This document shows positions 42,693 through 51,761 of a stretch of DNA of 64,000 bases, in pieces. Source of the stretch: UBA5399 sp964464145. GTDB taxonomy: Bacteria; Bacillota; Clostridia; Christensenellales; Christensenellaceae. Below the pieces are notes generated by a model. That model was given only the letters and a program-made list of their open reading frames with translations, did no database searches and was not told the origin of the DNA. The stretch is from positions 1-64,000 of the forward strand of contig CAYXFB010000004.1 in NCBI GenBank assembly GCA_964464145.1, in the 5' to 3' direction. The position numbers and the translations under genes are program-made. Position 1 is the stretch's first letter, and every line of letters starts with the position of its first letter.

Positions 42693-43613
42693 TTATCCGT
42701 ATATTATCTGCGCCGCCTTGCGGTACATACCGCTTTTGAAAAAGCCGCCGCGCGAAAGCGCAAAAAAGCGCTTCGCCATGCCCAGCGAGCCTATGGCGAC
42801 ATAGCTTTGTAACATTGTTTTGTTCTCTTCGTTCAGGCGACCCTTGTATGCCTCGTAAAAGGCGGCGGCCTGCGCGTATGTATCCTTTATGGAAGAGCGA
42901 ATGCCCGCCTTATCCTTCAGCTTTTCGCCAATATATTCGCCTGAGGAAACATCCTTCGCGCCCACCTGATTTTCCCCGTGCTGGCGGTATACCACCGTGG
43001 CTCCGGGGTAATACAGCACCTGCCCGAAGGCCGCCGCCGTTAGGGCCATCCACCAGTCGTGCATGAGTGCCGCTTCGCTGGGCACAATAAGCTCTCTTAG
43101 CGCGCGGTTTATTGCCATTGTGCAGCCTGTAACATTGTTTTGCGCCAGCAATCTGTTCAAGGTGTGGTAGCCGGGGTTCAGCTTTTGCATACGCATGAGC
43201 GAGCGGTTCAGCACCTTCATCTCGCCGTTGGCCACTGCAAGATCGGTGTGCACCAAAAGAGGCGTTTTTTTGCCATACTCCTGCTCTCCGTCCCGCAGGC
43301 AGCCTATTGAACGCTCCACCTTTTGCTTGCTCCACATATCGTCCTGATCGCAAAACATTGTGTAGTCCGCAGTGCTGCGGCTGAGCAGCTCAAAAAAATT
43401 GTTTTTCGCGCTGCCCGTAGGCTCCCCTTCTATTATGCGGAAACGTTTGTTATAGCGTTCCGCGTATTTTTTCAGTATATCCTGCGTACCGTCGGTAGAG
43501 CCGTCGTCACGCGCTATTATATCGAAGGCTTGATCGGTTTGCAAAAACAGAGAGATAAGCTGTTCCTCCAAATATTTGCTCCCGTTGTACGTGGCCAGCA
43601 ATATGTCCGTCAT
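42693..43613 (-). CDS. Glycosyltransferase family 2
   Basis: A 306-residue cytosolic GT-A fold glycosyltransferase. The nucleotide-sugar-binding start DILLATYNGSKYLEEQL, DDGSTDGT and the metal-binding TMFCDQDDMW are present, and MHDWWMAL is the acceptor-side ED-type region. It resembles rhamnosyl/galactosyl transferases of cell-wall polysaccharide clusters, but no other polysaccharide gene is near, so the acceptor is unknown. Confidence 0.88.
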   Translation of the reverse strand: MTDILLATYNGSKYLEEQLISLFLQTDQAFDIIARDDGSTDGTQDILKKYAERYNKRFRIIEGEPTGSAKNNFFELLSRSTADYTMFCDQDDMWSKQKVERSIGCLRDGEQEYGKKTPLLVHTDLAVANGEMKVLNRSLMRMQKLNPGYHTLNRLLAQNNVTGCTMAINRALRELIVPSEAALMHDWWMALTAAAFGQVLYYPGATVVYRQHGENQVGAKDVSSGEYIGEKLKDKAGIRSSIKDTYAQAAAFYEAYKGRLNEENKTMLQSYVAIGSLGMAKRFFALSRGGFFKSGMYRKAAQIIYG

Positions 43614-43660
43614 ATCACCCTGTACCTTTCCATGTCAGATTCACCGATATATTATAACAC

Positions 43661-43690
43661 AAAAGGGGCGAACATTCATCCGTCCGCCCC
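43661..43690 (-). terminator. Terminator of rubrerythrin
   Basis: Minus strand: GGGGCGGAC, eight-base loop, GTTCGCCCC (one G-U pair), then TTTTG. Confidence 0.75.
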
Positions 43691-43723
43691 ATACCGTCCC
43701 GAAAACTGCGACAGTATTTTTTA

Positions 43724-44266
43724 TCAGAAATTATCTTCCATAAGCTGGAAATATGCCTTGGGATGCTGGCATACCGGGCATTTTTCCGGAGCCTTCTTGC
43801 CCTTGTGCAGATGTCCGCAGTTTCCGCACTGCCAAATCACATCTTCGTCCCGCTCAAACACTTTTCCCGTTTCAATGTTTTCGCGCAGCTTGTTGTAGCG
43901 CCCCTCGTGCACGGCTTCAACAGCTCCCGCGCCCGCAAATTCTCTTGCTATGTCCTCAAAACCCTCTTCCTTGGCTATAGCGGCAAAGCCGGGGTACATC
44001 TCTGTGGTCTCGTAATGCTCGCCCGCTGCCGCTTCCTTTAGGTTGGCGATGGTGTCCGGCACTTTTCCGCCGTGCAGCCACTTAAACCAAAGCTCCGCGT
44101 GCTCCTTTTCGTTGTTTGAGGTCTCCATGAATATGTTGCTTATCTGCACATATCCGTCCTTCCTGGCCTGCGAAGAATAATAACGATACTTCATGCTGGC
44201 CATAGACTCGCCCGCAAAAGCGTCCTGCAAGCACTTTTCCGTCTTTGTTCCCTTCAAATCTTTCAT
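43724..44266 (-). CDS. rbr: Rubrerythrin
   Basis: A 180-residue non-haem iron peroxidase protecting anaerobes from hydrogen peroxide. The N-terminal four-helix domain has the diiron Glu/His ligands (DAFAGESMASMKY, NNEKEHAELW, EAVHEGRYNKL). The C-terminal rubredoxin-like domain has CGNCG and CPVCQ. Start ATG 44266 fits the usual MKDLKGTKTEKCL beginning and follows GGGAGAA; a longer start at 44317 was rejected. Monocistronic. Confidence 0.96.
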   Translation of the reverse strand: MKDLKGTKTEKCLQDAFAGESMASMKYRYYSSQARKDGYVQISNIFMETSNNEKEHAELWFKWLHGGKVPDTIANLKEAAAGEHYETTEMYPGFAAIAKEEGFEDIAREFAGAGAVEAVHEGRYNKLRENIETGKVFERDEDVIWQCGNCGHLHKGKKAPEKCPVCQHPKAYFQLMEDNF

Positions 44267-44338
44267 AAATAAATTCTCCCGTTCTATCAAAATTACGTTA
44301 AAACGCGTACCATCCATTTATAAACGATTTTTGAAAGA

Positions 44339-45769
44339 TTAAACGTTTACCTCGCCCACTAGACCCAGCTTGCCGCTGTTTTCCGCCAGCAGGGGGTCAA
44401 TTATTTCGCTCAGAAAGAAATCCACCTGCTGCTCCGCCATGCCCGTGAAGTTTTCCGGCCGCATCATTTCATCTATTTCAGCAGCATTCATATGGAACGC
44501 GCTGTCCGCCTTTATTATATCCAGAAGATTTTTTTCTTTGCCCTCCGCCTTTCCGCGGCGCGAGGCCTGCATAGAGTATTCGCGTATCTTCTCGTGCAGC
44601 TCCTGCCTGTCTCCGCCGCGCTGCACCGCCGTCATTAGTATGGTTTCCGTAGCCATGAAGGGCAGCTCCTGCATGATGTGCTTCTCTATAACCTTGCCGT
44701 ACACCACCAGCCCGTCACATACGTTCATGTATATATTCAGCACCGCGTCCGCCGCCAGAAACGCCTGCGGCACGGTGAGCCGCTTGTTGGCGCTGTCATC
44801 CAGCGTGCGCTCAAACCACTGTGTGGAGGCCGTTATGGCCGGGTTCACCGCGAGGGATATTATGTATCGCGCGAGGGAGGAAATTCGTTCACAGCGCATG
44901 GGGTTGCGCTTGTACGCCATTGCGGACGAACCAATTTGCTTGCTTGAAAAAGGTTCCTCCATCTCCTTGAGGTTTTGCAGCAGCCGCATATCGTTAGAGA
45001 ATTTATACGCGCTCTGCGCAATGGAGGACAAAAGATCTATAACCAGGCTGTCAAACTTGCGCGAATAGGTTTGGCCTGTCACCGGATATACGCTGCTGTA
45101 ACCAAGCTTTTCCACCACGCGCGCCTCAAGCTGGCGCACCTTTTGCGCATCGCCGTCAAACAGCGTCAAAAAGCTGGCCTGCGTGCCCGTTGTCCCCTTC
45201 ACGCCGCGCAGCTTCACCTGGCTTTTCACGAACTTTAGCTGCTCGTAGTCCATCAACAGCTCCTGCATCCACAGCGTGGCGCGCTTGCCCACCGTGGTCA
45301 ATTGCGCGGGCTGGTAGTGCGTGAAGCCCAGCGTGGGCAGCGCCTTGTACTGCTCCGCGAATTTGGCCAGCAGGCTTATAACGTTCAGCAGCTTGGCCTC
45401 TATCAGATCGAGCGCCTCGTCCATTACTATTATATCCGTATTGTCTCCCACGTAGCAGCTTGTGGCTCCGAGGTGTATTATTCCCTTTGCGCCGGGGCAC
45501 TGCTGGCCGTAGGCGTATACATGGGACATAACGTCGTGCCGCACCTCGCGTTCGCGCGCCTCGGCCACATCGTAATTTATATCCTCCGCGTGCGATTTTA
45601 GCTCCGCCACCTGCTCCGCCGAAACGGGCAGACCCATCTCGTGCTCCGCCTCGGCCAGCGCTATCCACAGCCTGCGCCAGGTCTTGAATTTCTTGTCGTC
45701 CGAAAAGATGTAGCTCATTTCGCTGCCCGCGTATCTTGTTATCAATGGATTTTCGTATTTGTCCCGCAT
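44339..45769 (-). CDS. purB: Adenylosuccinate lyase
   Basis: A 476-residue purine-synthesis enzyme cleaving SAICAR and adenylosuccinate to fumarate. Seen: HDVMSHVYAYG, GATSCYVGDNTD, the THYQPAQLTTVGKR catalytic His region, TGTQAS and the signature loop SSAMAYKRNPM with the catalytic Ser. ATG 45769 follows GAGG and gives the normal MRDKYENPL start; an upstream in-frame start at 45835 has no ribosome site. Confidence 0.96.
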   Translation of the reverse strand: MRDKYENPLITRYAGSEMSYIFSDDKKFKTWRRLWIALAEAEHEMGLPVSAEQVAELKSHAEDINYDVAEAREREVRHDVMSHVYAYGQQCPGAKGIIHLGATSCYVGDNTDIIVMDEALDLIEAKLLNVISLLAKFAEQYKALPTLGFTHYQPAQLTTVGKRATLWMQELLMDYEQLKFVKSQVKLRGVKGTTGTQASFLTLFDGDAQKVRQLEARVVEKLGYSSVYPVTGQTYSRKFDSLVIDLLSSIAQSAYKFSNDMRLLQNLKEMEEPFSSKQIGSSAMAYKRNPMRCERISSLARYIISLAVNPAITASTQWFERTLDDSANKRLTVPQAFLAADAVLNIYMNVCDGLVVYGKVIEKHIMQELPFMATETILMTAVQRGGDRQELHEKIREYSMQASRRGKAEGKEKNLLDIIKADSAFHMNAAEIDEMMRPENFTGMAEQQVDFFLSEIIDPLLAENSGKLGLVGEVNV

Positions 45770-45835
45770 ATAAAACCTCGCTATAAAATTTGTATTTCGT
45801 TTATATTTTACTACAACCGCACACGCCTTGTACAC

Positions 45836-45862
45836 AAAAAAAGAGGAGCGTTGCCGCTCCCC
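45836..45862 (-). terminator. Terminator of the five-FN3 protein gene
   Basis: GGAGCG / CGCTCC with a four-base loop, followed on the minus strand by TCTTTTTTT. Nearly the same sequence ends rny at 49931-49955. Confidence 0.85.
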
Positions 45863-45882
45863 CCGTTTTATCCCGCATACTT

Positions 45883-47574
45883 TTAATATCCATAATAGCC
45901 GCCATACACCACCGATGAGGGCGAACCGTTCACCCGCGTGCCCGATATCGTTCTGTACGGAATCACTCTGTAATAATACACCACTCCGTACTCAAGATCG
46001 TAGTCTGTGAATGTGGAGGTGTTCCCAAGAATTTTCAGATTCATCCATGTGCCGTTTCGGGAGCGCGCCCACTGCACTATGTAGCCCGAAGCGCCTGCGC
46101 TCTTGTTCCAGGTGAGCTCCACACGCTTGCCCCAGGAATCGGCTCTAAGCCCGGTGACTGCCGCCACAACGGGCCGTGCCTTCACCGTGACGCTGGACGT
46201 GCCCTTTGTTATTGAGCTGCCGTTATTTTTGTAGGCCACCACCTTGTAATAATAGACCTTGTTTGAGGTGAGGTTTCTATCCGTATAGCTCAGCGTACCG
46301 CCGCTTGTCAACTTTTTGAGTGCGGAAAAGCTGCCGTTCGCGCTGGTTTTTCTGTATACATAATAACCGTCCGCGCCGCTCACCCTGTTCCATGTTATCT
46401 TTGCGCTGTTGTAGCCCGCGCTCTTGGCCGCCACTCCCGTTACGCGGCCTACCGAAGTGGATGCGCCGGGTATCTTTAGCGAAACGGGCGCTGTAAAATC
46501 GCTATATTGTGTCGCGCCCGAGGTGGTCTTGTATGCGCGTATCTTGTAATAATATGTTTTGCCGGGTGTGGCATTTGTGTCCCAGGCGGAAGTTGAGGTG
46601 CCGGATTTTGCATCGGCCATGAGCGTATAATCGCTGCCCGTATCCGCTTTTCTGTATACCTGATAGCCGCTTGCACCTGTTACGCTGTTCCAATTCACCC
46701 ATACCTGACCGGGGTTTATGTAAGACATTTGCGCGCTCAAGCCGGTTGGCGCGGGAAGCGTAACGGACGAGGAGTCCGGCACCTTTATGGAAACGGGCGC
46801 GGAAAACTCGCCTCTTATAACATCGCTGTAGTCATCGTCCCAATATATTATGGAGCAAACCTTGTAATAGTAGGTCATTCCCGGTTGAACTGTTTTATCC
46901 AGCAGCCGCGGGTCTTCAAATTCGTCTATAGTGTCCCATTGCAGATTGAATGTGTACAGCGTGTATGGGCCGTTGGCGCTTGTGGCGCGGTACACATCGG
47001 CGTCAAAGCCCATGTTTTGCCAGCCTATCTCCACCACGTTGGAGGAGCCCGCGCGCATTTTGGCGTATAGGCCTCTGGGGATGGGCAGATCGGGGTCTAC
47101 ACCGCCCTGCGGTACGGTGAAAGTGACCGGATTGGTATAGGAACGTTCGCTATCAAGGTTGTAGTAGAGCAGTTGGTAATCATAAGTTATTCCCGGAACC
47201 ACATTCCTATCCAAAAAGTAACAATTATCGCCGTAATCGGATTGCGAAACACCGCCCAAGTCCTTCCAATCGTATTCCCCGCTGACGGAGCGGAATACCA
47301 CAACATAGTCATGCCCGCCGCTCTTCCAGCCAAACTCCACAACGTTTTGCTCGCCCGCGCGCATCTTGGCGTACAGTCCGGCGGGGGCTGGCAGTGCCGC
47401 AGCGCCTACCTCCGGCTCGACTGGCTGCTCCGGTATATCCTCCGGCAGGGCGGCGGCGGGTTCGTCCGCTATCTGCGCGCCGTCAACAGCAACATCAGCC
47501 GCGACAGCTATGCCCTGCAAAGCAAATATCGCCACCAATAAAATCGTCACAGTCATGATGATAAATTTTTTCAT
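45883..47574 (-). CDS. Secreted protein with about five fibronectin-III-like domains
   Basis: A 563-residue exported protein. A signal peptide (about 1-25, ending AVAAD) is followed by an acidic Pro/Glu/Ala segment and five beta-sandwich domains of 85-100 residues, starting near 62, 166, 273, 374 and 464. Each ends in a Tyr-rich strand such as TYYYKVCSI or VYYYKVVAY. The last three are clear FN3 types (SGADGYYVYRK). No wall-anchor motif or catalytic domain is visible. It probably binds at the cell surface or matrix. GGAGG precedes the ATG. The C-terminal domains resemble those of the LRR protein immediately upstream. Confidence 0.82.
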   Translation of the reverse strand: MKKFIIMTVTILLVAIFALQGIAVAADVAVDGAQIADEPAAALPEDIPEQPVEPEVGAAALPAPAGLYAKMRAGEQNVVEFGWKSGGHDYVVVFRSVSGEYDWKDLGGVSQSDYGDNCYFLDRNVVPGITYDYQLLYYNLDSERSYTNPVTFTVPQGGVDPDLPIPRGLYAKMRAGSSNVVEIGWQNMGFDADVYRATSANGPYTLYTFNLQWDTIDEFEDPRLLDKTVQPGMTYYYKVCSIIYWDDDYSDVIRGEFSAPVSIKVPDSSSVTLPAPTGLSAQMSYINPGQVWVNWNSVTGASGYQVYRKADTGSDYTLMADAKSGTSTSAWDTNATPGKTYYYKIRAYKTTSGATQYSDFTAPVSLKIPGASTSVGRVTGVAAKSAGYNSAKITWNRVSGADGYYVYRKTSANGSFSALKKLTSGGTLSYTDRNLTSNKVYYYKVVAYKNNGSSITKGTSSVTVKARPVVAAVTGLRADSWGKRVELTWNKSAGASGYIVQWARSRNGTWMNLKILGNTSTFTDYDLEYGVVYYYRVIPYRTISGTRVNGSPSSVVYGGYYGY

Positions 47575-47695
47575 TTTTGTCTGCCTCCTATGTTAACTCA
47601 ACTTTCATTATAGTACGTTTCAAATAGCGAAAAAAATGGAGAAAATACATATTGATTTGTATAATATTAATAAAATCTGTCCGCAAGCCATGCTA

Positions 47696-47727
47696 TAAAA
47701 GACTTGCCTGCGCACACAAACGCAGGC
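47696..47727 (-). terminator. Possible terminator of the LRR-FN3 gene
   Basis: GCCTGCG, eight-base loop, CGCAGGC followed on the minus strand by AAGTCTTTTAT. It lies 78 bases past the stop and has a weak T tract. Confidence 0.45.
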
Positions 47728-47805
47728 CTTCTGTTCATTTGCAATATAGGACAGGGATTTCTACTTTATCGAAAGGTTAAGCTGTGTCTCTCCCGTGATG
47801 TCATA

Positions 47806-49812
47806 TCATTTCACTTTGACCGTGGCGGGCGTGGCCATGCCTGTGCCCTTCACCTTGCTGCCGCCCACGCTGCGGTAAGCCGTTACTTTATAGTAATATG
47901 TATTGCCGCTCGTGAGGTTCGTGTTTGTCCACGATGTGGTGGAGCCGCTCGTTATGGTTTTAAGCAGCGTGTAGCCGCTTTCCTTACTTGCCGAACGGTA
48001 TATAAGATAACCGTTTGCGCCCTCCACCTTGCCCCATTGCAGCGTTGCGCAGCGCACCGCATTGCTGGCCGCCTTGAGCGAGGCTGTGCGCGCGGGTATG
48101 GGCTTGGCCGAGACCGGCCCGGCAGACGCGCTCTTTAGCGTTGCGCCCGTAGATTTATCATAGGCCGCCACTTTATAGTAATATATTTTGCCGCAGACTA
48201 GGTTTTTGTCTGTATAGCCGGTGGTCGCCGCGCCCGCGATCGTTTTTATCAGCTTATATGTGCCCGTTTTGCTCTCTGCGCGGTACACATAATAGCCCTG
48301 CGTGTTTGCCGAGGTATTCCAACTCACCCGAACGCTGCTGTAGCCCGCGCTGGCCGCCTTCAATCCGCTTGGCGTGGCTGGCTTTGCGGGCGTGCTCTGC
48401 ACCGCCTGAAACTTTATATTGTTCGCTCTGGCATAGCCTTCCGCGTAAGAGCCCGCCGCCCCCTTTATAACCATGGTGCCGAGCGGGCAACCACGAAAGG
48501 CCATCGTGCCTATTATCGTGACGCTGGCGGGTATGGTTATCTCGCCAAGCTGGCTGCAATCCTCGAAGGCTCTGTCGTAAATGGCCGTTACCGTGCCGGG
48601 CAGCATGACCTTTTTGAGGCTGCGGCACTTCTGAAATGCCAGCTGCTGTATGCTTTTTACGCCGCTTTCCACCGTAACCTCGGACAAATTACCGTTTCCC
48701 GCGAAGGCCATATAGCCCACATCGGCCACGCCGCCGGGTATGTTCACGCTGGTGAGTCCGCAATTTTCGAAGGCGCGGGAGCCTATGGTTTTTATTGTGG
48801 GCGGCAGGTACAGGCTGCCTATGGTGTTGCCGCTGAACATACTGTCGCCTATCACCGTCGCGCCCGAGTTTATTTTAAGCGTTTTTATGCCGCAATCCTT
48901 GAATGCGCTGCTGCCAACGGTGCGCAATGTACCGGGCAGCGTGAGGCTGGGTATATTCACTCCGTTGAACGCGTTCGCGCCTATGCCGGTCACGCCCTCC
49001 TCGAATGTAAACCTCTTGTTCGCGCCGCGCACGCTGTAAAATGCGCTTTCGCCTATTGTGCGCATGCTGGCGGGTATGTTTATTTCGTCTATATAGCTGT
49101 TTGAAAAGGCTTGCGCGCCGATTGAAGCCACCGTTCCCGGCAGGGTGACCTTCGTAAGGTAGGAGGAAGCGCCAAAGAAGGCCTTTTCCTCTATGGAAGT
49201 CACGCCGTTTGGCACGGTGTAGGCCGTACCCGCGCCGCTTGGCTTTTCATTGGGATAGCATATGAGCTTTTTGCCCGCCTTATCCAGCAGCACGCCGTCT
49301 ACAGAAGAAAAGTTCGTGTTTGCCGCGTCCACCGTGATAGATTTTAGATCCTCACACAGCCGGAACGCGCCCCAGCCCATCATTTTTACGGTGGACGGAA
49401 GCTTTACATTGCCGCAAAACAGCAGGCAGTCGTCGGCCAGCGCCGAAACGGTCTTTCCGTCCAGCGCGGGCGGTACGATCACCGTGTCAAAATACGTTTT
49501 CATGCTGCTGAAGGATGCGTTCATGCCCGTTACCGTCACTGTGCCATCCGCGTTGTCTCTGTACCTAAAGCTGTATTTGCCCTCGGGCACCACCGTTTCA
49601 CCAGCCGCGCTAGGCGAGCTGGCTTCCGCCACGACTTCCTGCTCTGCCGGCTGCTCCGGCACTGCCTCTGGCGGTATTTCCTGCGCAGAAAACTCTACGG
49701 TTTGCTGATCTTCGGGAATTTCGGGCGCCTCCTCGGCAAATGCCGCGCTAAAAGGCGTTAAAACAAGCAAAACTGCAATAAGGAACGGTAATATTTTTCT
49801 TGCTGCTCTCAT
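47806..49812 (-). CDS. Secreted BspA-type leucine-rich repeat / FN3 protein
   Basis: A 668-residue exported protein. A signal peptide (about 1-26) and an acidic Pro/Glu stalk precede a run of about a dozen BspA/LRR_5 repeats (about 95-455; units such as VTSIEEKAFFGAS..LTKVTLPGTV). Two FN3 domains (about 480-570 and 575-668) follow. BspA-type repeats mediate binding to host or community surfaces in oral and gut bacteria. No anchor motif is seen. AGGAGGG sets the ATG. Its two FN3 domains are close relatives of those in the downstream secreted protein. Confidence 0.88.
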   Translation of the reverse strand: MRAARKILPFLIAVLLVLTPFSAAFAEEAPEIPEDQQTVEFSAQEIPPEAVPEQPAEQEVVAEASSPSAAGETVVPEGKYSFRYRDNADGTVTVTGMNASFSSMKTYFDTVIVPPALDGKTVSALADDCLLFCGNVKLPSTVKMMGWGAFRLCEDLKSITVDAANTNFSSVDGVLLDKAGKKLICYPNEKPSGAGTAYTVPNGVTSIEEKAFFGASSYLTKVTLPGTVASIGAQAFSNSYIDEINIPASMRTIGESAFYSVRGANKRFTFEEGVTGIGANAFNGVNIPSLTLPGTLRTVGSSAFKDCGIKTLKINSGATVIGDSMFSGNTIGSLYLPPTIKTIGSRAFENCGLTSVNIPGGVADVGYMAFAGNGNLSEVTVESGVKSIQQLAFQKCRSLKKVMLPGTVTAIYDRAFEDCSQLGEITIPASVTIIGTMAFRGCPLGTMVIKGAAGSYAEGYARANNIKFQAVQSTPAKPATPSGLKAASAGYSSVRVSWNTSANTQGYYVYRAESKTGTYKLIKTIAGAATTGYTDKNLVCGKIYYYKVAAYDKSTGATLKSASAGPVSAKPIPARTASLKAASNAVRCATLQWGKVEGANGYLIYRSASKESGYTLLKTITSGSTTSWTNTNLTSGNTYYYKVTAYRSVGGSKVKGTGMATPATVKVK

Positions 49813-49930
49813 GGATCTTGCCCTCCTGAGTTGTCTATACTGATGAGATGAATGTCAAATTCGAGATGTGTATAAATATACTATTATATTTTAACATTAT
49901 TTGCGCGTGTTAGCAAGCGCGGTACAAAAC

Positions 49931-49955
49931 AAAAAGAGGAGCGTTTCCGCTCCCC
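49931..49955 (-). terminator. Terminator of rny
   Basis: GGAGCG, TTTC, CGCTCC hairpin, followed on the minus strand by TC and five T, 12 bases after the rny stop. Confidence 0.85.
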
Positions 49956-49966
49956 TGCTTTGTGCT

Positions 49967-51511
49967 TTATTTTGCGTAATCGACAGCTCTTGTTTCCCGT
50001 ATGACACTCACTTTGATCTGTCCCGGATAATCCAGCTCGCTCTCGATCTTTTTTACGATATCCCTTGCAATAAGATTCGTTCCCGCGTCATCGATATCCT
50101 CCGGCTTAACAATGATCCTAACTTCTCTGCCAGCCTGTATAGCATAGGATCTTTCCACGCCGTTGAATGAATTCGCAATCTCTTCAAGATTTTCAAGACG
50201 TTTGATATAATTTTCCAAAGATTCCCTTCGCGCTCCCGGCCTTGCGGCGGAAACGGCGTCAGCCGCCTGGACAAGTACGGCCTCCGTTGTTTTTGGCTCC
50301 ACGTCTCCGTGATGAGCCGCAATTGCGTTTATAATGTCTGCAGATTCTTTATATTTTTTGGCAATATCCGCACCTATCTGTATATGCGGACCTTCTACCT
50401 CATGGTCTACCGCTTTACCAATGTCATGCAGCAGCCCCGCGCGCTTCGCCAGCTTCACGTTCGCGCCAATCTCCGCTGCCATCAATGCCGCCAAATGCGC
50501 CACCTCCAGCGAGTGCTTCAATACGTTCTGACCGTAGCTTGAACGGTATTTCAGCCTTCCCAGAAGCTTTACCACCTCAGGGTGCAAAGAGTGTATGCCG
50601 GCGTCAAACACTGCCTGCTCGCCCGCCTCTTTTATTTGAGCGTCTACCTCTTTCTGCGCTTTGTTTACCATTTCTTCAATACGCGCAGGATGGATTCTAC
50701 CGTCCACAATCAACTTTTCGAGGGCAAGCCTGGCGACTTCCCTCCTGACCGGATCGAAGCCGGACAGTATTACCGCCTCGGGCGTATCGTCTATTATGAG
50801 ATCGATACCGGTCGCGGTCTCAAGTGTTCTGATATTTCGTCCTTCCCTGCCGATTATCCTGCCCTTCATTTCGTCGTTGGGCAGATTGACAACCGATACC
50901 GTACTTTCGGCCACATGATCTGCGGCACACTTTTGTATTGCTAATGAAAGTATGTTTCTGGCCTTTTTATCGGCCTCGTCCTTAGAACGCTGTTCTATTT
51001 CGCGAAGCATTATGGCCATATCGTGCCTGGCCTCGTGCTCCACCTTCTCAAGTAGCAACCCCTTTGCTTCGTCCACAGTCATGCCGGAGATATGCTCCAG
51101 CTGGGCAAGCTGCTTGTCATGCACCTCGGAAAGATCGTCCTTTATTTTGGTGATCTCCCTTGTGCGCTTATCAAGCTGCTCCTCCTTTTGACTGATATTG
51201 TCGTTCTTTTTGTCCAGTTGATCTTCTTTTTGAACTAATCTTTTTTCAATTTTCGTGATCTCGTTACGTCTTTCTCTTGTTTCCTTGTCGAATTCGCTAC
51301 GCAGTCGGTGAACCTCTTCCTGTGCTTCAAGTACCGTTTCTTTTTTGATGACCTCAGCGCGTTTTTGCGCATCGTCTATCAGCTTTTTAACGGAATCCTC
51401 CGCGCGTCCTATTTTGCCTTCCGCAATATTGCGCCTGTAGTTATAGCCTATCAACAGACCCACGACAAGACAACCAACGCCAACGAGGATAGGAATGAGT
51501 ACCTCTGCCAC
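49967..51511 (-). CDS. rny: Ribonuclease Y
   Basis: A 514-residue membrane-anchored endoribonuclease initiating mRNA decay in Gram-positive bacteria. It has an N-terminal membrane segment (about 4-24), a long charged coiled coil (about 30-190), a KH domain (about 205-270; MKGRIIGREGRNIRTLE) and an HD domain (about 330-425) with HSLEVAH and LLHDIGKA. The start is GTG 51511, set by GGAGG 11 bases upstream. The transcript has its own consensus promoter and a leader of about 185 bases. Confidence 0.97.
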   Translation of the reverse strand: MAEVLIPILVGVGCLVVGLLIGYNYRRNIAEGKIGRAEDSVKKLIDDAQKRAEVIKKETVLEAQEEVHRLRSEFDKETRERRNEITKIEKRLVQKEDQLDKKNDNISQKEEQLDKRTREITKIKDDLSEVHDKQLAQLEHISGMTVDEAKGLLLEKVEHEARHDMAIMLREIEQRSKDEADKKARNILSLAIQKCAADHVAESTVSVVNLPNDEMKGRIIGREGRNIRTLETATGIDLIIDDTPEAVILSGFDPVRREVARLALEKLIVDGRIHPARIEEMVNKAQKEVDAQIKEAGEQAVFDAGIHSLHPEVVKLLGRLKYRSSYGQNVLKHSLEVAHLAALMAAEIGANVKLAKRAGLLHDIGKAVDHEVEGPHIQIGADIAKKYKESADIINAIAAHHGDVEPKTTEAVLVQAADAVSAARPGARRESLENYIKRLENLEEIANSFNGVERSYAIQAGREVRIIVKPEDIDDAGTNLIARDIVKKIESELDYPGQIKVSVIRETRAVDYAK

Positions 51512-51581
51512 TTAGCAAACCCACCTCCATTCTTCAATTTTTACGCTATTGCGCCACCGGCTCAACACCTGATTTATTACT

Positions 51582-51616
51582 TTATATTCCTCCCGCCCGT
51601 GGCGGGAGGAATATAA
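51582..51616 (-). other. 16-bp perfect hairpin in the rny leader
   Basis: TTATATTCCTCCCGCC, loop CGT, GGCGGGAGGAATATAA (51582-51597 and 51601-51616). It lies between the rny promoter and the rny ribosome site, 71 bases upstream of the GTG. No T tract follows in the rny direction. It could also protect the 3' end of the flavoprotein transcript. A regulatory role, for instance self-cleavage of the leader by RNase Y, is conjecture. Confidence 0.6.
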
Positions 51617-51702
51617 TATAGATCCATGTTTTGATTGCCGCAGCCATGAAGCGTATATTTATGGTAAATTGCTATATGAAAATATTACAAATACCTAATA
51701 TA

Positions 51703-51731
51703 ATTGTAATTGTTTTTTGAACAAATGTCAA
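51703..51731 (-). promoter_or_regulatory. rny promoter
   Basis: Minus strand: -35 TTGACA (51731-51726), 17-base spacer, -10 TACAAT (51708-51703). Confidence 0.8.
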
Positions 51732-51761
51732 TTGATACGGTGCGGTGGTCGCCATTTGTAT

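Noticed and set aside
51571..51640. Leader-peptide open frame of about 21 codons spanning the rny hairpin
   Set aside because: It has no Shine-Dalgarno, and its codons simply follow the palindrome.
51512..51700. T-box or metabolite riboswitch before rny
   Set aside because: No T-box sequence, specifier loop or known riboswitch core is visible; only one simple hairpin.
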